Source: JAXGPP01 sp964436865 (lineage in GTDB: Bacteria > Planctomycetota > Planctomycetia > Pirellulales > Thermoguttaceae). Taken from it: a stretch of 10,566 nt of DNA. The stretch lies in assembly GCA_964436865.1 (NCBI GenBank), contig CAYTFK010000249.1:1-10566 (forward strand), in the 5' to 3' direction. Positions 1 to 7,600 of the stretch are shown piece by piece. Position 1 is the first letter of the stretch, and the number at the start of each line of letters is the position of its first letter. The notes beneath the pieces were generated by a model. It made no database searches. It was not told the origin of the DNA and was given only the letters and a program-made list of their open reading frames with translations. The translations under genes were made by a program, and so were the position numbers.

Positions 1-308
1 GGCTCAGGCGGATCGTGCAACTCGCCGAAACGGCTGGCCAACCGCGATTGGGGCATGAGGCGATGCACCAGTTCGGCCGTCACACTCAACAGCCGCACGC
101 ACAGCCAGTGGGCTGCCTCCTCATCGAGGCTATGCCGCTTGTACGCTGCGCGGATCGCATCGGCCAGCGCCCCTCCGCCCACGACCATCACATTGGCCAT
201 CGGCGCCTGGGCGGCAATCCAGCGGGCCAGGCGGTCGGGCAGACGTTCGAGATCGAGCAGACTGCCGCCAAGCTTAACGACACGTATCGGCAGACCAGGA
301 ATGGTCAT
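1..308 (-). CDS. Amino acid kinase family protein, MfnE-like (partial, N-terminal part only)
   Basis: The minus-strand frame is open from 308 to the left edge and its C-terminus lies outside the window. About 10 residues in, it shows VVKLGGSLLD, the nucleotide-binding first strand and loop of the amino acid kinase fold. About 35 residues later comes VMVVGGGALADAIR, the second glycine-rich loop. These motifs occur in aspartate/glutamate kinases, UMP kinases and the MfnE branch, which phosphorylates the aminomethylfuran phosphate in methanofuran synthesis. The MfnE assignment is inference: it rests on the divergent short fragment and on the MfnF-like fragment at the other end of the window. I chose ATG 308 because the kinase core then starts near the N-terminus and a GGAG lies about 10 nt upstream. 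ATG 350 is in frame and would add 14 unremarkable residues. It could instead be another small-molecule kinase of this fold. Confidence 0.72.
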   Translation of the reverse strand, partial: MTIPGLPIRVVKLGGSLLDLERLPDRLARWIAAQAPMANVMVVGGGALADAIRAAYKRHSLDEEAAHWLCVRLLSVTAELVHRLMPQSRLASRFGELHDPPE

Positions 309-931
309 GGCGGACGGACTCCAGGGACGAAAGGCTGCAAAGTCCGACATTGTGGTTTGGGCGGAGCATCGCAGCAATGGCCGATGAGAGCGAGCGGAGA
401 GACAGCGCGCGTGGCGGAGGTGTGACCGACCGTGGGTGGGCTCAAAACATGGAAAAGAGGGAGTGCGCCCACGGTGGAACCCTCGAAGCGAAACGCCCCT
501 TGGCTGTGTTTCGGTTGACTCCGGCACGAACGCTGACGGTAAGTGCAAGACGCGAAGGGTTTTCGGACTACACGGCCAGACGCAAGTAATTCCACCCTTT
601 TGGCTTGAGTGTTGAAGTTCGCAGAGGGGTTCGGGGCAAATGGCAGAGACGGGACATCGATTGCGAGTGGAGCAAGGGGGAGATAGTTTTTTTGCGAACA
701 ATCGATGCGCAACAATAAACGGCTTGTTTCTGAGAGAGCGTCGCGACGCGTGGCGGCAAGTTCAAGGTGGCGAAGGATTTCGCGCCTTGGGGATGGACGT
801 AAGTTGGTAGCCATTGTGAGGTACGTGTTGCACATCGCGATCGATCCTTTTGAGACGCGCGCAGAGCGAAAGCCAAAAGCGGGCTCGGGAAGTGCTTTCG
901 TGGTGATTTGACGATCGGCCGCCCGGTGTTC

Positions 932-962
932 TGTTCATCGGAACATTAGTATACTATAGTTC
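932..962 (-). promoter_or_regulatory. Overlapping operator-like dyads at the promoter (LexA-like motif)
   Basis: Positions 932-945 read TGTTC-ATCG-GAACA, a perfect 5+5 inverted repeat. Positions 941-962 form a second dyad, GAAC-N14-GTTC, with a central TAGTATACTA palindrome (9 of 11 pairs match). The two share the GAAC half-site at 941-944. Together they cover the -10 box and the expected start of the minus-strand promoter, the usual place for a repressor. The 14-bp site matches TGTTC-N4-GAACA, which I recall as the LexA motif reported for Verrucomicrobia. Whether LexA of this organism binds here is not known. Confidence 0.5.
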
Positions 963-977
963 ATGGCTTTTTGTCAA
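948..977 (-). promoter_or_regulatory. Strong sigma70-type promoter, minus strand
   Basis: Read on the minus strand, a perfect -35 hexamer TTGACA (977-972) is followed after 18 bp by TATACT (953-948), five of six matches to the -10 consensus. A start near 941 is expected. Transcription would run toward the kinase gene at 308, leaving a leader of about 630 nt unless the doubtful 176-codon frame at 835-305 is translated. The hexamers are seen directly; the activity is inferred. Confidence 0.6.
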
Positions 978-1070
978 GAGGAAAAATGGGCGGGCGAAGG
1001 GAGAGTTTTTCTCACGCGGCATGGCGGCTGGGGTGGGCGAAGAAGAGCCGTCACAGAGCCAGATATTCAG

Positions 1071-1089
1071 GAAGACGGATTAAGAATCC
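1071..1089. repeat. Interspersed short repeat, copy 1 (partial)
   Basis: AGACGGATTAAGAATCC (1073-1089) is identical over 17 bp to 7833-7849 and related to 8783-8799. This copy keeps the GGATT-AAG-AATCC core but lacks the 3' part (CGTCC) found in the other two. It lies between genes. Confidence 0.6.
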
Positions 1090-1290
1090 AATTGACTTGC
1101 TCACTCGTCGTCCGTCCGGACAGGTTGGGTGACCGAAGGCTGCCGCGAACTGTCGGCGGCGATCGATTTCACCCCACCTGGGCTGGGGCCGACAGCGGGT
1201 CGCTGGTACTCGTCCAGTCGTCTGCACCGATAAAAGGCATGCTGGTGCAAGGGCTTGCGGATACCTTCGCAGTATGATTTTGGCTGCGTG

Positions 1291-1319
1291 TTGACATTCT
1301 CGCTGACTGCGCCATTAGC
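1291..1319 (+). promoter_or_regulatory. Possible promoter of the sigma factor operon
   Basis: A perfect TTGACA occurs at 1291-1296, about 90 bp before the sigma factor start. The matching -10 region at 1313-1319 (around CATTAG) is poor, with only about three of six matches, so this is tentative. An ECF-type promoter recognised by the operon's own sigma factor is equally possible but cannot be read from one sequence. Confidence 0.25.
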
Positions 1320-1387
1320 CCTTAGGCGGTCTTGTCGGTGCCTCTCGTCGAGGTCCCGCTGTCCCATGAGATGAGAAGACGTTCAGG

Positions 1388-1918
1388 ATGTCCGGAGAAC
1401 CGCCGAGTCTGGAGATTTTCGTCCGTGAGTTGACCTGCCAACAGACCCGGCTTCGCGGGTTTGTCCGCTGTCTGCTTTTCGACCGGAAGCAAGCGGAAGA
1501 CGTGCTGCAGGACACGAACGTCGTACTGCTCCGCAAGGCGGCGGAGTATCAGCCGGGCACGGACTTCTGGGCCTGGGCCAGCCAAGTGGCACGGTATCAG
1601 GTACTCACCCACGCCAAGCGACTGGGCCGCGAGCGGCTCGTGTTCGATGAAGATCTGATGGAGTCCTTGGCCTCGGAGTCACAGCTCCGAGCGGCATCCA
1701 TGGACGAGCGCCGCGATGCGCTGCTAGTTTGCCTGGAGCGGCTTCCGGCACCACAACGCCAATTGCTGGAAATGCGGTACTCGCTCGGACAATCCATGGA
1801 CCAGATTGCTTCCACGTTGAGCCGACCGAGCGGGTCCGTGCGCCAGACTCTGTATCGAATCCGCGACGCACTCTTGTCTTGCATCGAGCGCCAAATGGCT
1901 GGGGAGGCCTCCTCATGA
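1388..1918 (+). CDS. ECF-type RNA polymerase sigma factor, planctomycete/Verrucomicrobium type
   Basis: This 176-residue protein directs RNA polymerase to a dedicated promoter set. Region sigma2 spans about residues 21-78, with the core-binding stretch DRKQAEDVLQDTNVVLLRK and the -10-recognition part FWAWASQVARYQVLTHAKR. Region sigma4 spans about 112-167, with the helix-turn-helix YSLGQSMDQIASTLSRPSGS before VRQTLYRIRDAL. There is no sigma3 region and no extra C-terminal domain. The length and the FWAWASQVARYQVL style are those of the short sigma-70 family expanded in Planctomycetes and Verrucomicrobia (TIGR02989 type). The start at 1388 is the first in-frame ATG next to the sigma2 fold; its ribosome site is weak. 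The stop overlaps the start of the next gene (ATGA), so the two are probably translationally coupled. Its promoter targets are unknown; the downstream sulfatase genes are the natural candidates. Confidence 0.93.
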   Translation: MSGEPPSLEIFVRELTCQQTRLRGFVRCLLFDRKQAEDVLQDTNVVLLRKAAEYQPGTDFWAWASQVARYQVLTHAKRLGRERLVFDEDLMESLASESQLRAASMDERRDALLVCLERLPAPQRQLLEMRYSLGQSMDQIASTLSRPSGSVRQTLYRIRDALLSCIERQMAGEASS

Positions 1919-3039
1919 GTTTCACACCGGAACAAAACGACATTCGGCAGATGATCAGTTTGGCCCTGGACGGCGAAGCCGATGCTGCGCAGCTTGAGCA
2001 AGTGCGTGCCTGGTTGCGAACCGATGCGGCGGCACGACGCCACTATGTTGACCTGATGTTGCTGGAAACGCTGCTGACCGAGGAACTCGCGCCCGAAGGG
2101 GTCGGTGGCATGGTCGATCTGTTGGGGGGCGACGGGCACACCGGACACCTGGACACGAGCGAAGCGTCGCGGCTGCCGGTGTCGCCTTCCACGTTGCAGT
2201 CTTCCGCACAGGGCCATTCCATGCGCCCGCAGCGCTGGTGGCCAACGTTCGGTTGGGCAGCAGCGGCAGTAGCGCTGTCTGCCATCCTCCTGAGTATCGG
2301 TTACGAGGGTTTGCGTGAGGCCTCGGCAAAGTCAATCGTCAAGGAGACCCGCCGCGTCCACCAACTGCCATTGGATCGCTGCTATCTTGTGGAGGTCGAA
2401 AGAGCGACGGAGAGATCAGGAGGCGGTGATGGGGAAAGCTGGATGTCCGCACGCAGCGGGCGCGTTGATCGCCTGTGGACGCGCGGTGATCGGTTCTTCC
2501 TCGAATCGAGCACCGATACGAATCGCTGGGCATGGGGCCGTAACGAGAAGGGGACAGTCTGGCTGGCCTACGGTCGCCGCCAGGGGCTCACCCTGGATGC
2601 CGACGAGCAGCCTCCGTGGTTGGCCACGTGGTGCGACGTGCTGACGATGCGGCTCGACTCGCTGCTGGGCGACGTGCTGGCCGACTGTCAGTTGACGTGG
2701 GAGCCCGGCGACGCGGAAGCCGGCACCAAAGTCGTGCATGCGGTCCGGCGAATCAGTCACCGGCGACCCGGACTGCGCGAAGCTCGCCTGGAGATCGACC
2801 AGGAAACCAAGGTACTGCGGAGGTTGACGCTCGTCCGTTGGGTCGCACGCACCCGGCAGATGGTCACGGTCATGTATACCCTGGCGGCGACCGAGGCTCA
2901 ACCTGATGAGCGGTATCAATTGAGCGGCCATCTCGAGCGGCCGTTTACGGTGTTTTCCAGCACGACGCAACCCGAACGTCGCGATGAGATTCTCATGCGA
3001 TTGTTCCAACCGCCGAGTCGGCGAGGTTCTTGGCAGTAA
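1915..3039 (+). CDS. Single-pass membrane protein, probable anti-sigma factor/FecR-like regulator
   Basis: The 374-residue protein starts at ATG 1915, which overlaps the sigma factor stop and is preceded by GGGAGG 8 nt upstream. The frame is open further upstream inside the sigma gene, but that start would ignore this signal. Residues 1-60 (LALDGEADAAQLEQVRAWLR, then RRHYVDLMLLETLL) match the cytoplasmic N-terminus typical of planctomycete FecR-like anti-sigma proteins. One membrane helix lies at about 111-130. The remaining 240 residues should be periplasmic. They contain repeated beta-strand patterns (LWTRGDRFFLES, WAWGRNEKGTVWLAYGRR, ARLEIDQETKVLRRLTLVRW) and no FecR or LamG domain that I can recognise. 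The pattern of strands is reminiscent of LolA/RseB-type folds, which is a guess. By context it would hold the ECF factor inactive until a periplasmic signal arrives. It ends 16 nt before the sulfatase gene. Confidence 0.8.
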   Translation: MSFTPEQNDIRQMISLALDGEADAAQLEQVRAWLRTDAAARRHYVDLMLLETLLTEELAPEGVGGMVDLLGGDGHTGHLDTSEASRLPVSPSTLQSSAQGHSMRPQRWWPTFGWAAAAVALSAILLSIGYEGLREASAKSIVKETRRVHQLPLDRCYLVEVERATERSGGGDGESWMSARSGRVDRLWTRGDRFFLESSTDTNRWAWGRNEKGTVWLAYGRRQGLTLDADEQPPWLATWCDVLTMRLDSLLGDVLADCQLTWEPGDAEAGTKVVHAVRRISHRRPGLREARLEIDQETKVLRRLTLVRWVARTRQMVTVMYTLAATEAQPDERYQLSGHLERPFTVFSSTTQPERRDEILMRLFQPPSRRGSWQ

Positions 3040-3055
3040 CAGCTGAGGTGTCACG

Positions 3056-4630
3056 ATGGATGCAGTTCCCAAGCCCCCGATCTTGTTTTACGCTGCTGTT
3101 CTAGCGTTCGCTTGCGGCCTTTCCTCGTCGGCGACGGAGCCAAAACGTCCGCCGAATATCATCATCTTCCTCGCCGACGACATGGGCTACGCCGGCCTTG
3201 GCGTCTACGGCTGCAAGGACATTCCCACGCCGCACATCGATAGCATCGCCCTTCACGGCGTGCGGTTCACGGACGGCTACGCGACGCACCCGGTCTGCTC
3301 GCCGTCGCGCGCGGGGCTCTTGAGTGGGCGCTACCAGCATCGTTTTGGCTTCGAGCATAACTCCGGGCCGGAACGCTTTGCCGCCGAGAACTTCGGCCTG
3401 CCGCGCTCCGAGCCGACGCTGGCCGAACGGCTCAAGGCAGCCGGCTATGCCACCGGCATGGTTGGCAAATGGCACATCGGCTTCAAAGAGGGACTGCGTC
3501 CGCACGAACGCGGATTCGATTACCACTACGGCTTCCTCAGCGGCGCACGAACTTACATGCCCGGCAAGGCGGAAAACGATCCACTGATTCGCAACGGCCA
3601 GCCTGTCACCAACGAGAAGGAATACCTGACCGATGCCTTCGCCCGCGAGGCGGTGGCGTTCGTGGACCGCAGCAAGGACCAGCCGTTCTTGCTCTACGTG
3701 GCATTCAACGCCGTCCATTCACCTCTGGAGGCGACTGACCAGTACATAAGCAGGTTTCCCAATCTCAGCGGCACAAGAAAGATCCATGCCGGGATGGTCG
3801 CGGCCATGGACGATGCCGTGGGCCGCGTGCTTGGCAAAGTGCGAGCCCTTGGCCAGGAGGAAAACACGCTGATCTTCTTCTACAGCGACAACGGCGGCCC
3901 CACGCCGCAAACCACCGCCAGCAACGAACCGTTGCGCGGATACAAAGGCCAATTCTACGAGGGCGGCATCCGCGTGCCGTTTCTCGTGCAATGGAAGGGC
4001 ACACTCCCCGCGGGCGTGGTCTATCGCGAAATGGTGATGGGCTTCGACTGCCACGCCACGGCGTTGGCCGCCGCCGGCGTGCCCCTGCCGACCGACAAGC
4101 TGCTGGACGGCGTCGACTTGGTCCCCTTCCTCAGCGGAAAGCGGTCAGGCCGGCCGCATGAGGCCCTTTTCTGGCGCGCCAGCCAGACACACGCCGCCCG
4201 GGTGGGCGACTGGAAACTCGTGCAAGAGCGCGGCGGCGAACCGCAGATCTTCAATCTCAAGGATGACATCCGCGAGACGACCGACCTTGCCGCCAAAGAG
4301 CCCGCGAAGCTGAAGGAACTCGAAGCAGCCTATGCCGCATGGGACAAACAGATGATGCCGGCACAATGGATACGGCAAGACGCGCGTACCCAGAGCGGCG
4401 CGGCGCGCAGCTCCCGTGCCGCTCGCGGCGGAGGCATCGAGGATCGCTTCAAACAGTACGACAAGAACGGCGACGGCAAGCTCACGCCCGACGAGTTCCC
4501 CAACGCCCAGGTATTCAAGCGAATGGACGCCGACGGCGACGGCGTCGTCACACTGGAAGAGGCCAAAGGTGCGTTTTCAGGCGGCCGCCGCGGCGATTCC
4601 ACGTTACGAAGAAGATCAGACCAGGAGTGA
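3056..4630 (+). CDS. Secreted arylsulfatase (family S1) with C-terminal EF-hand pair
   Basis: The 524-residue protein hydrolyses sulfate esters, probably on sulfated polysaccharides or glycans outside the cytoplasm. An N-terminal hydrophobic segment (about 8-26) is a signal peptide. Residues 34-50 (IIIFLADDMGYAGLGVY) give the first calcium ligands, D41 and D42. C81-S-P-S-R85 is the canonical Cys-type motif that is converted to formylglycine. GKWHIG at 137-142 and YSDNGG at 276-281 supply further active-site and metal residues. GYKGQFYEGGIRVPF and GDWKLVQ continue the family pattern. After the sulfatase core (to about 440) come two EF-hand loops, D469-E480 (DKNGDGKLTPDE) and D491-E502 (DADGDGVVTLEE). 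GAGGTG lies 7 nt before the start. The next gene begins 6 nt after the stop. A formylglycine-generating enzyme must be encoded elsewhere. The substrate cannot be told from sequence. Confidence 0.95.
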   Translation: MDAVPKPPILFYAAVLAFACGLSSSATEPKRPPNIIIFLADDMGYAGLGVYGCKDIPTPHIDSIALHGVRFTDGYATHPVCSPSRAGLLSGRYQHRFGFEHNSGPERFAAENFGLPRSEPTLAERLKAAGYATGMVGKWHIGFKEGLRPHERGFDYHYGFLSGARTYMPGKAENDPLIRNGQPVTNEKEYLTDAFAREAVAFVDRSKDQPFLLYVAFNAVHSPLEATDQYISRFPNLSGTRKIHAGMVAAMDDAVGRVLGKVRALGQEENTLIFFYSDNGGPTPQTTASNEPLRGYKGQFYEGGIRVPFLVQWKGTLPAGVVYREMVMGFDCHATALAAAGVPLPTDKLLDGVDLVPFLSGKRSGRPHEALFWRASQTHAARVGDWKLVQERGGEPQIFNLKDDIRETTDLAAKEPAKLKELEAAYAAWDKQMMPAQWIRQDARTQSGAARSSRAARGGGIEDRFKQYDKNGDGKLTPDEFPNAQVFKRMDADGDGVVTLEEAKGAFSGGRRGDSTLRRRSDQE

Positions 4631-4635
4631 GTGTC

Positions 4636-7600
4636 ATGCGATCGACGATACGACTGTTCGCTGTGTTGGCACTGATGATCGTCTCGACCACCGCCAGCGG
4701 CCAAGAACAAACCGGACCGGCGAGGGCCCGGCAAGGCGGCCTGGCGGAGCGATTCAAGCAGCTCGACCGCAACGGCGACGGCAAGATCAGCGCCGAGGAA
4801 TTCCCCGGCCCGTTGCTCAAACAAATAGACAAGGACGGCGACGGGTTCGTCACGCTGGAGGAGGCCCAGGCGTATTTTGCGGGCCGTCGTTCAAGTCCGC
4901 CCGGGGCGAAGCAGCCTGAACCATTCCAGCAGCCGCCTGCGGATTCGCCCAAGGGCCCCGGACTTCAGGTGGTGGATGCGGTGTTCGAGCTGTGCGTGCG
5001 CGACGTGGAGGCGTGTGCCAAGTTCTACCGCGACGGCATCGGCATGCGCGAAATCGAGCCGGCCGACGCGAACAAGGGAGCCCTGCTGGAATGGGCAGGC
5101 TCTTATCTGCGGCTGCGAAAAGTGCCGGGTGACAAGCCTACCCCGGCCGCGGGCAATCCCATCAAGCAGATGCTCTCCACAAACGGCTTTCGCTGGTTCT
5201 CGCTCTGGTTCAACGATCCCGCGGCCGTCTGCGAGCGGATCGCCAAGGCCGGGTATCCTGCGCCGATGAAGGGCGGCAATGTGAGCATGACCCGCGACCC
5301 GGACGGGAACGTCGTCGAAATCATGGGCGTGCCCCGCAGCGCGTCGAGTGAGACATTTACGTGGGGTATCGCCGTTGGCAACGATGCCGCGGCGAGGAAG
5401 TTCTACGGGGAAACACTTGGCCTGGCGGAATTCGACCCGTGGAACCTGCCGGTCGCCGGCGGGCTCAAGATGTACTTGTTTTCCACGGGCGCAGGCCGGG
5501 TCAAGTTCTCCGCCCCGCCGGGACAGCGCCCGCGAGAGGCCGACGCCGGGCCGGACGCGCCGGGGTTGCGAAGTGTGACGTTGCGTGTCGCTGATCTGGC
5601 GGCTGCCCGTGCCGGGTTGGCGAAACGCGGCGCGAAAATGGAAGGCGAAAAGCGGTTGTTGGTGACGGACCCTGACGGCAACCGCATCTACATCGAGCAA
5701 GCGCCCGCGGTGGCGATCAAGGCCACGGCAGCGCGACCACAGACAGTGTTGCCGGGCACAAAGCGGCCACAAAGCACTCTGGACCGCATTCGGGCACAAT
5801 ACGGCAACATCACGCCGAAGCCACACAAGGAGGAAATCGCTGAGCAACGTCCCGGCGAGCCGGCGTTGAAGAAGATGCCGGACGGCGATGCGTCGCGCGA
5901 CGCGGCGGGCCGCGGCCAGTTGTTCGAGAGCATCTGCGTGACCGGCATCACGGACATCCAAGAAGGCATGAATGGCGTCGCCATTGTGGACCTGAACAAG
6001 GACGGCCTGCTCGACATCGTGGCGACGTATTCCCCGGTGCGCGGCAAGGGGGGACGCTGGGGCGCGGGTGAGAAGCTGCGCGTGTTCATCAACGACGGCG
6101 GGTTCAAGTTCCATCCACACACGATCAAGTTGCTCGACTCGAAGGTGACTCTGGACCGTTTCGGGCGCGGCCAGGTGCCGGTGCTGTCCGACTTCAACGG
6201 TGACGGTTTCCTCGACCTCTTCTTCACCCGCCACGCGCAGATGTCGGGCGGCCAGTCGAATCCCAATGACCAGAGGATCGGTAACGGCCTTTACCTCAGC
6301 GAAGGCGCGTGGGACACGTTCCGCGACGTGTCGGCGAAAATGGGCATCCAGAACGAGAAAGCCTACAACCGCCAGCCATCGCTGGGCGACGTAAACCAAG
6401 ACGGCTGGCTCGACATCGCGATCGGCTGCGACAATATTAAGGATGCGCAGGGCGGGTTCCCCCATAGCCGGCTCTACGTTTTCACGCCCGATGGACCACA
6501 ATTCGCCGACGGACATTTCGAGGACATCGGCGGCACCGATCTCGTGCCGGACTTCGGCGGCTTTTACCACGACAGCGCGAAAGACAAAGCGGGACCCGAT
6601 ATTAATCTTCGCGACCTGGACGGCGACGGCGACCTCGATCTCATTCAGTCCTGTCACGTGGACGTGCTCGATTTGGCCGCCTCATATTCGCCCATCGAGT
6701 ATCGGCAGGGCGTGTTTTGCTGGAGGAACCTCCTTGCCGAAACCCGTAAGCTCCATTTCGAGAAGATCACCGGCAACGGTCTCGCTTGCGAAGCGCACTT
6801 GAAACTCAGCGCCGACAAGCAGAGCACAGAGTCGATCGGCAAGGCGCCGGGCCTGCCCTACATCTCGCTGGCCGACGTGGACAACGACGGCCTGCTCGAC
6901 GTGCTCGCGGTCGGCCCGGCCAGTCCCGGTTGGGCGCCGCGCGCGGAATACGTCAGCGGCCGGTTCTGGCGAAACAGGGGCACCTTCCAGTTTCAGGAGG
7001 CGACCGGCACGGTCGGGTTGTCGGCGCTCGACTGGGTTTATCGCGACTGGTGCAGGTTCTTCGATGCCCCGGCGCCCAGAACGCGGCCCGGCGCTCCGAT
7101 GGACGCTGGCGACCGTCGTCCCTACTTCGCTGATGCCGTCGTCGGTGACTTCAACAATGATGGCTGGCAGGACTTTGTCGTGCTGGACCGCAGCGAGACG
7201 ATGAACCCCGAGGCCCGCGCTGCGCTGTTCATGAATCGCGGCAACGGGACCTTCGAGGTGAAGCCGACGACGTTCAGCGGTCTCGACGATAACGGCATTT
7301 GTGGTGAAGCCGCCGACCTCAACAACGACGGATTGCTCGATCTCGTCTTCGCCGCTGACCCCGACAACTCCGGTGTGGTGCTGAGCATGGCCGGATACGA
7401 GAGCAAGATCTACTGGAACACCGGCCTGCATGGCGGGAAGGAGAATCACTGGCTGCGCCTGCGATTCAGCGGCGTAAAGCACGCCGATCTCATCGGCGCG
7501 CGCGTAGAGGTCGCCGCGACCGGCATGAAGCAGTATCGCTGGATCCACGCCAATCACAGCTACAAGAGCGGCGGCGCGCTCGAAGCCCATTTCGGCCTCG

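Larger units (their letters stand above)
309..1387. other. Long intergenic region without a convincing gene
   Basis: About 1.1 kb separate the divergent kinase gene and sigma factor gene. Several open frames exist but none resembles a known family. The only one with gene-like signals is on the minus strand, 835-305 (176 codons): TCCTTTT at 845-851 reads as an AAAAGGA ribosome site 9 nt before its ATG, and its TGA overlaps the ATG of the kinase at 308. Its second half is rich in Ser, Pro, Arg and Cys, and its third codon positions are less G+C-rich than those of neighbouring genes, so I did not call it. The part around 550-975 is visibly more A+T-rich than the flanks and holds the minus-strand promoter and dyads. 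A copy of a short repeat lies at 1071-1089 and a possible promoter for the sigma operon near 1291. I see no tRNA or rRNA. Confidence 0.6.

Noticed and set aside
1729..1914. Upstream in-frame extension of the anti-sigma-like protein
   Set aside because: It lies inside the sigma4 coding region, and ATG 1915 has GGGAGG and the ATGA overlap.
4339..4635. Upstream in-frame extension of the mosaic protein through the sulfatase gene
   Set aside because: It overlaps the sulfatase EF-hand region in another frame, reads as Arg-rich shadow sequence, and lacks the signal peptide and ribosome site found at 4636.
4891..6657. 588-codon minus-strand open frame opposite the mosaic protein
   Set aside because: A shadow of high-G+C codon use; the plus strand has clear domains, and the minus product is His/Val/Arg-rich without recognisable motifs.
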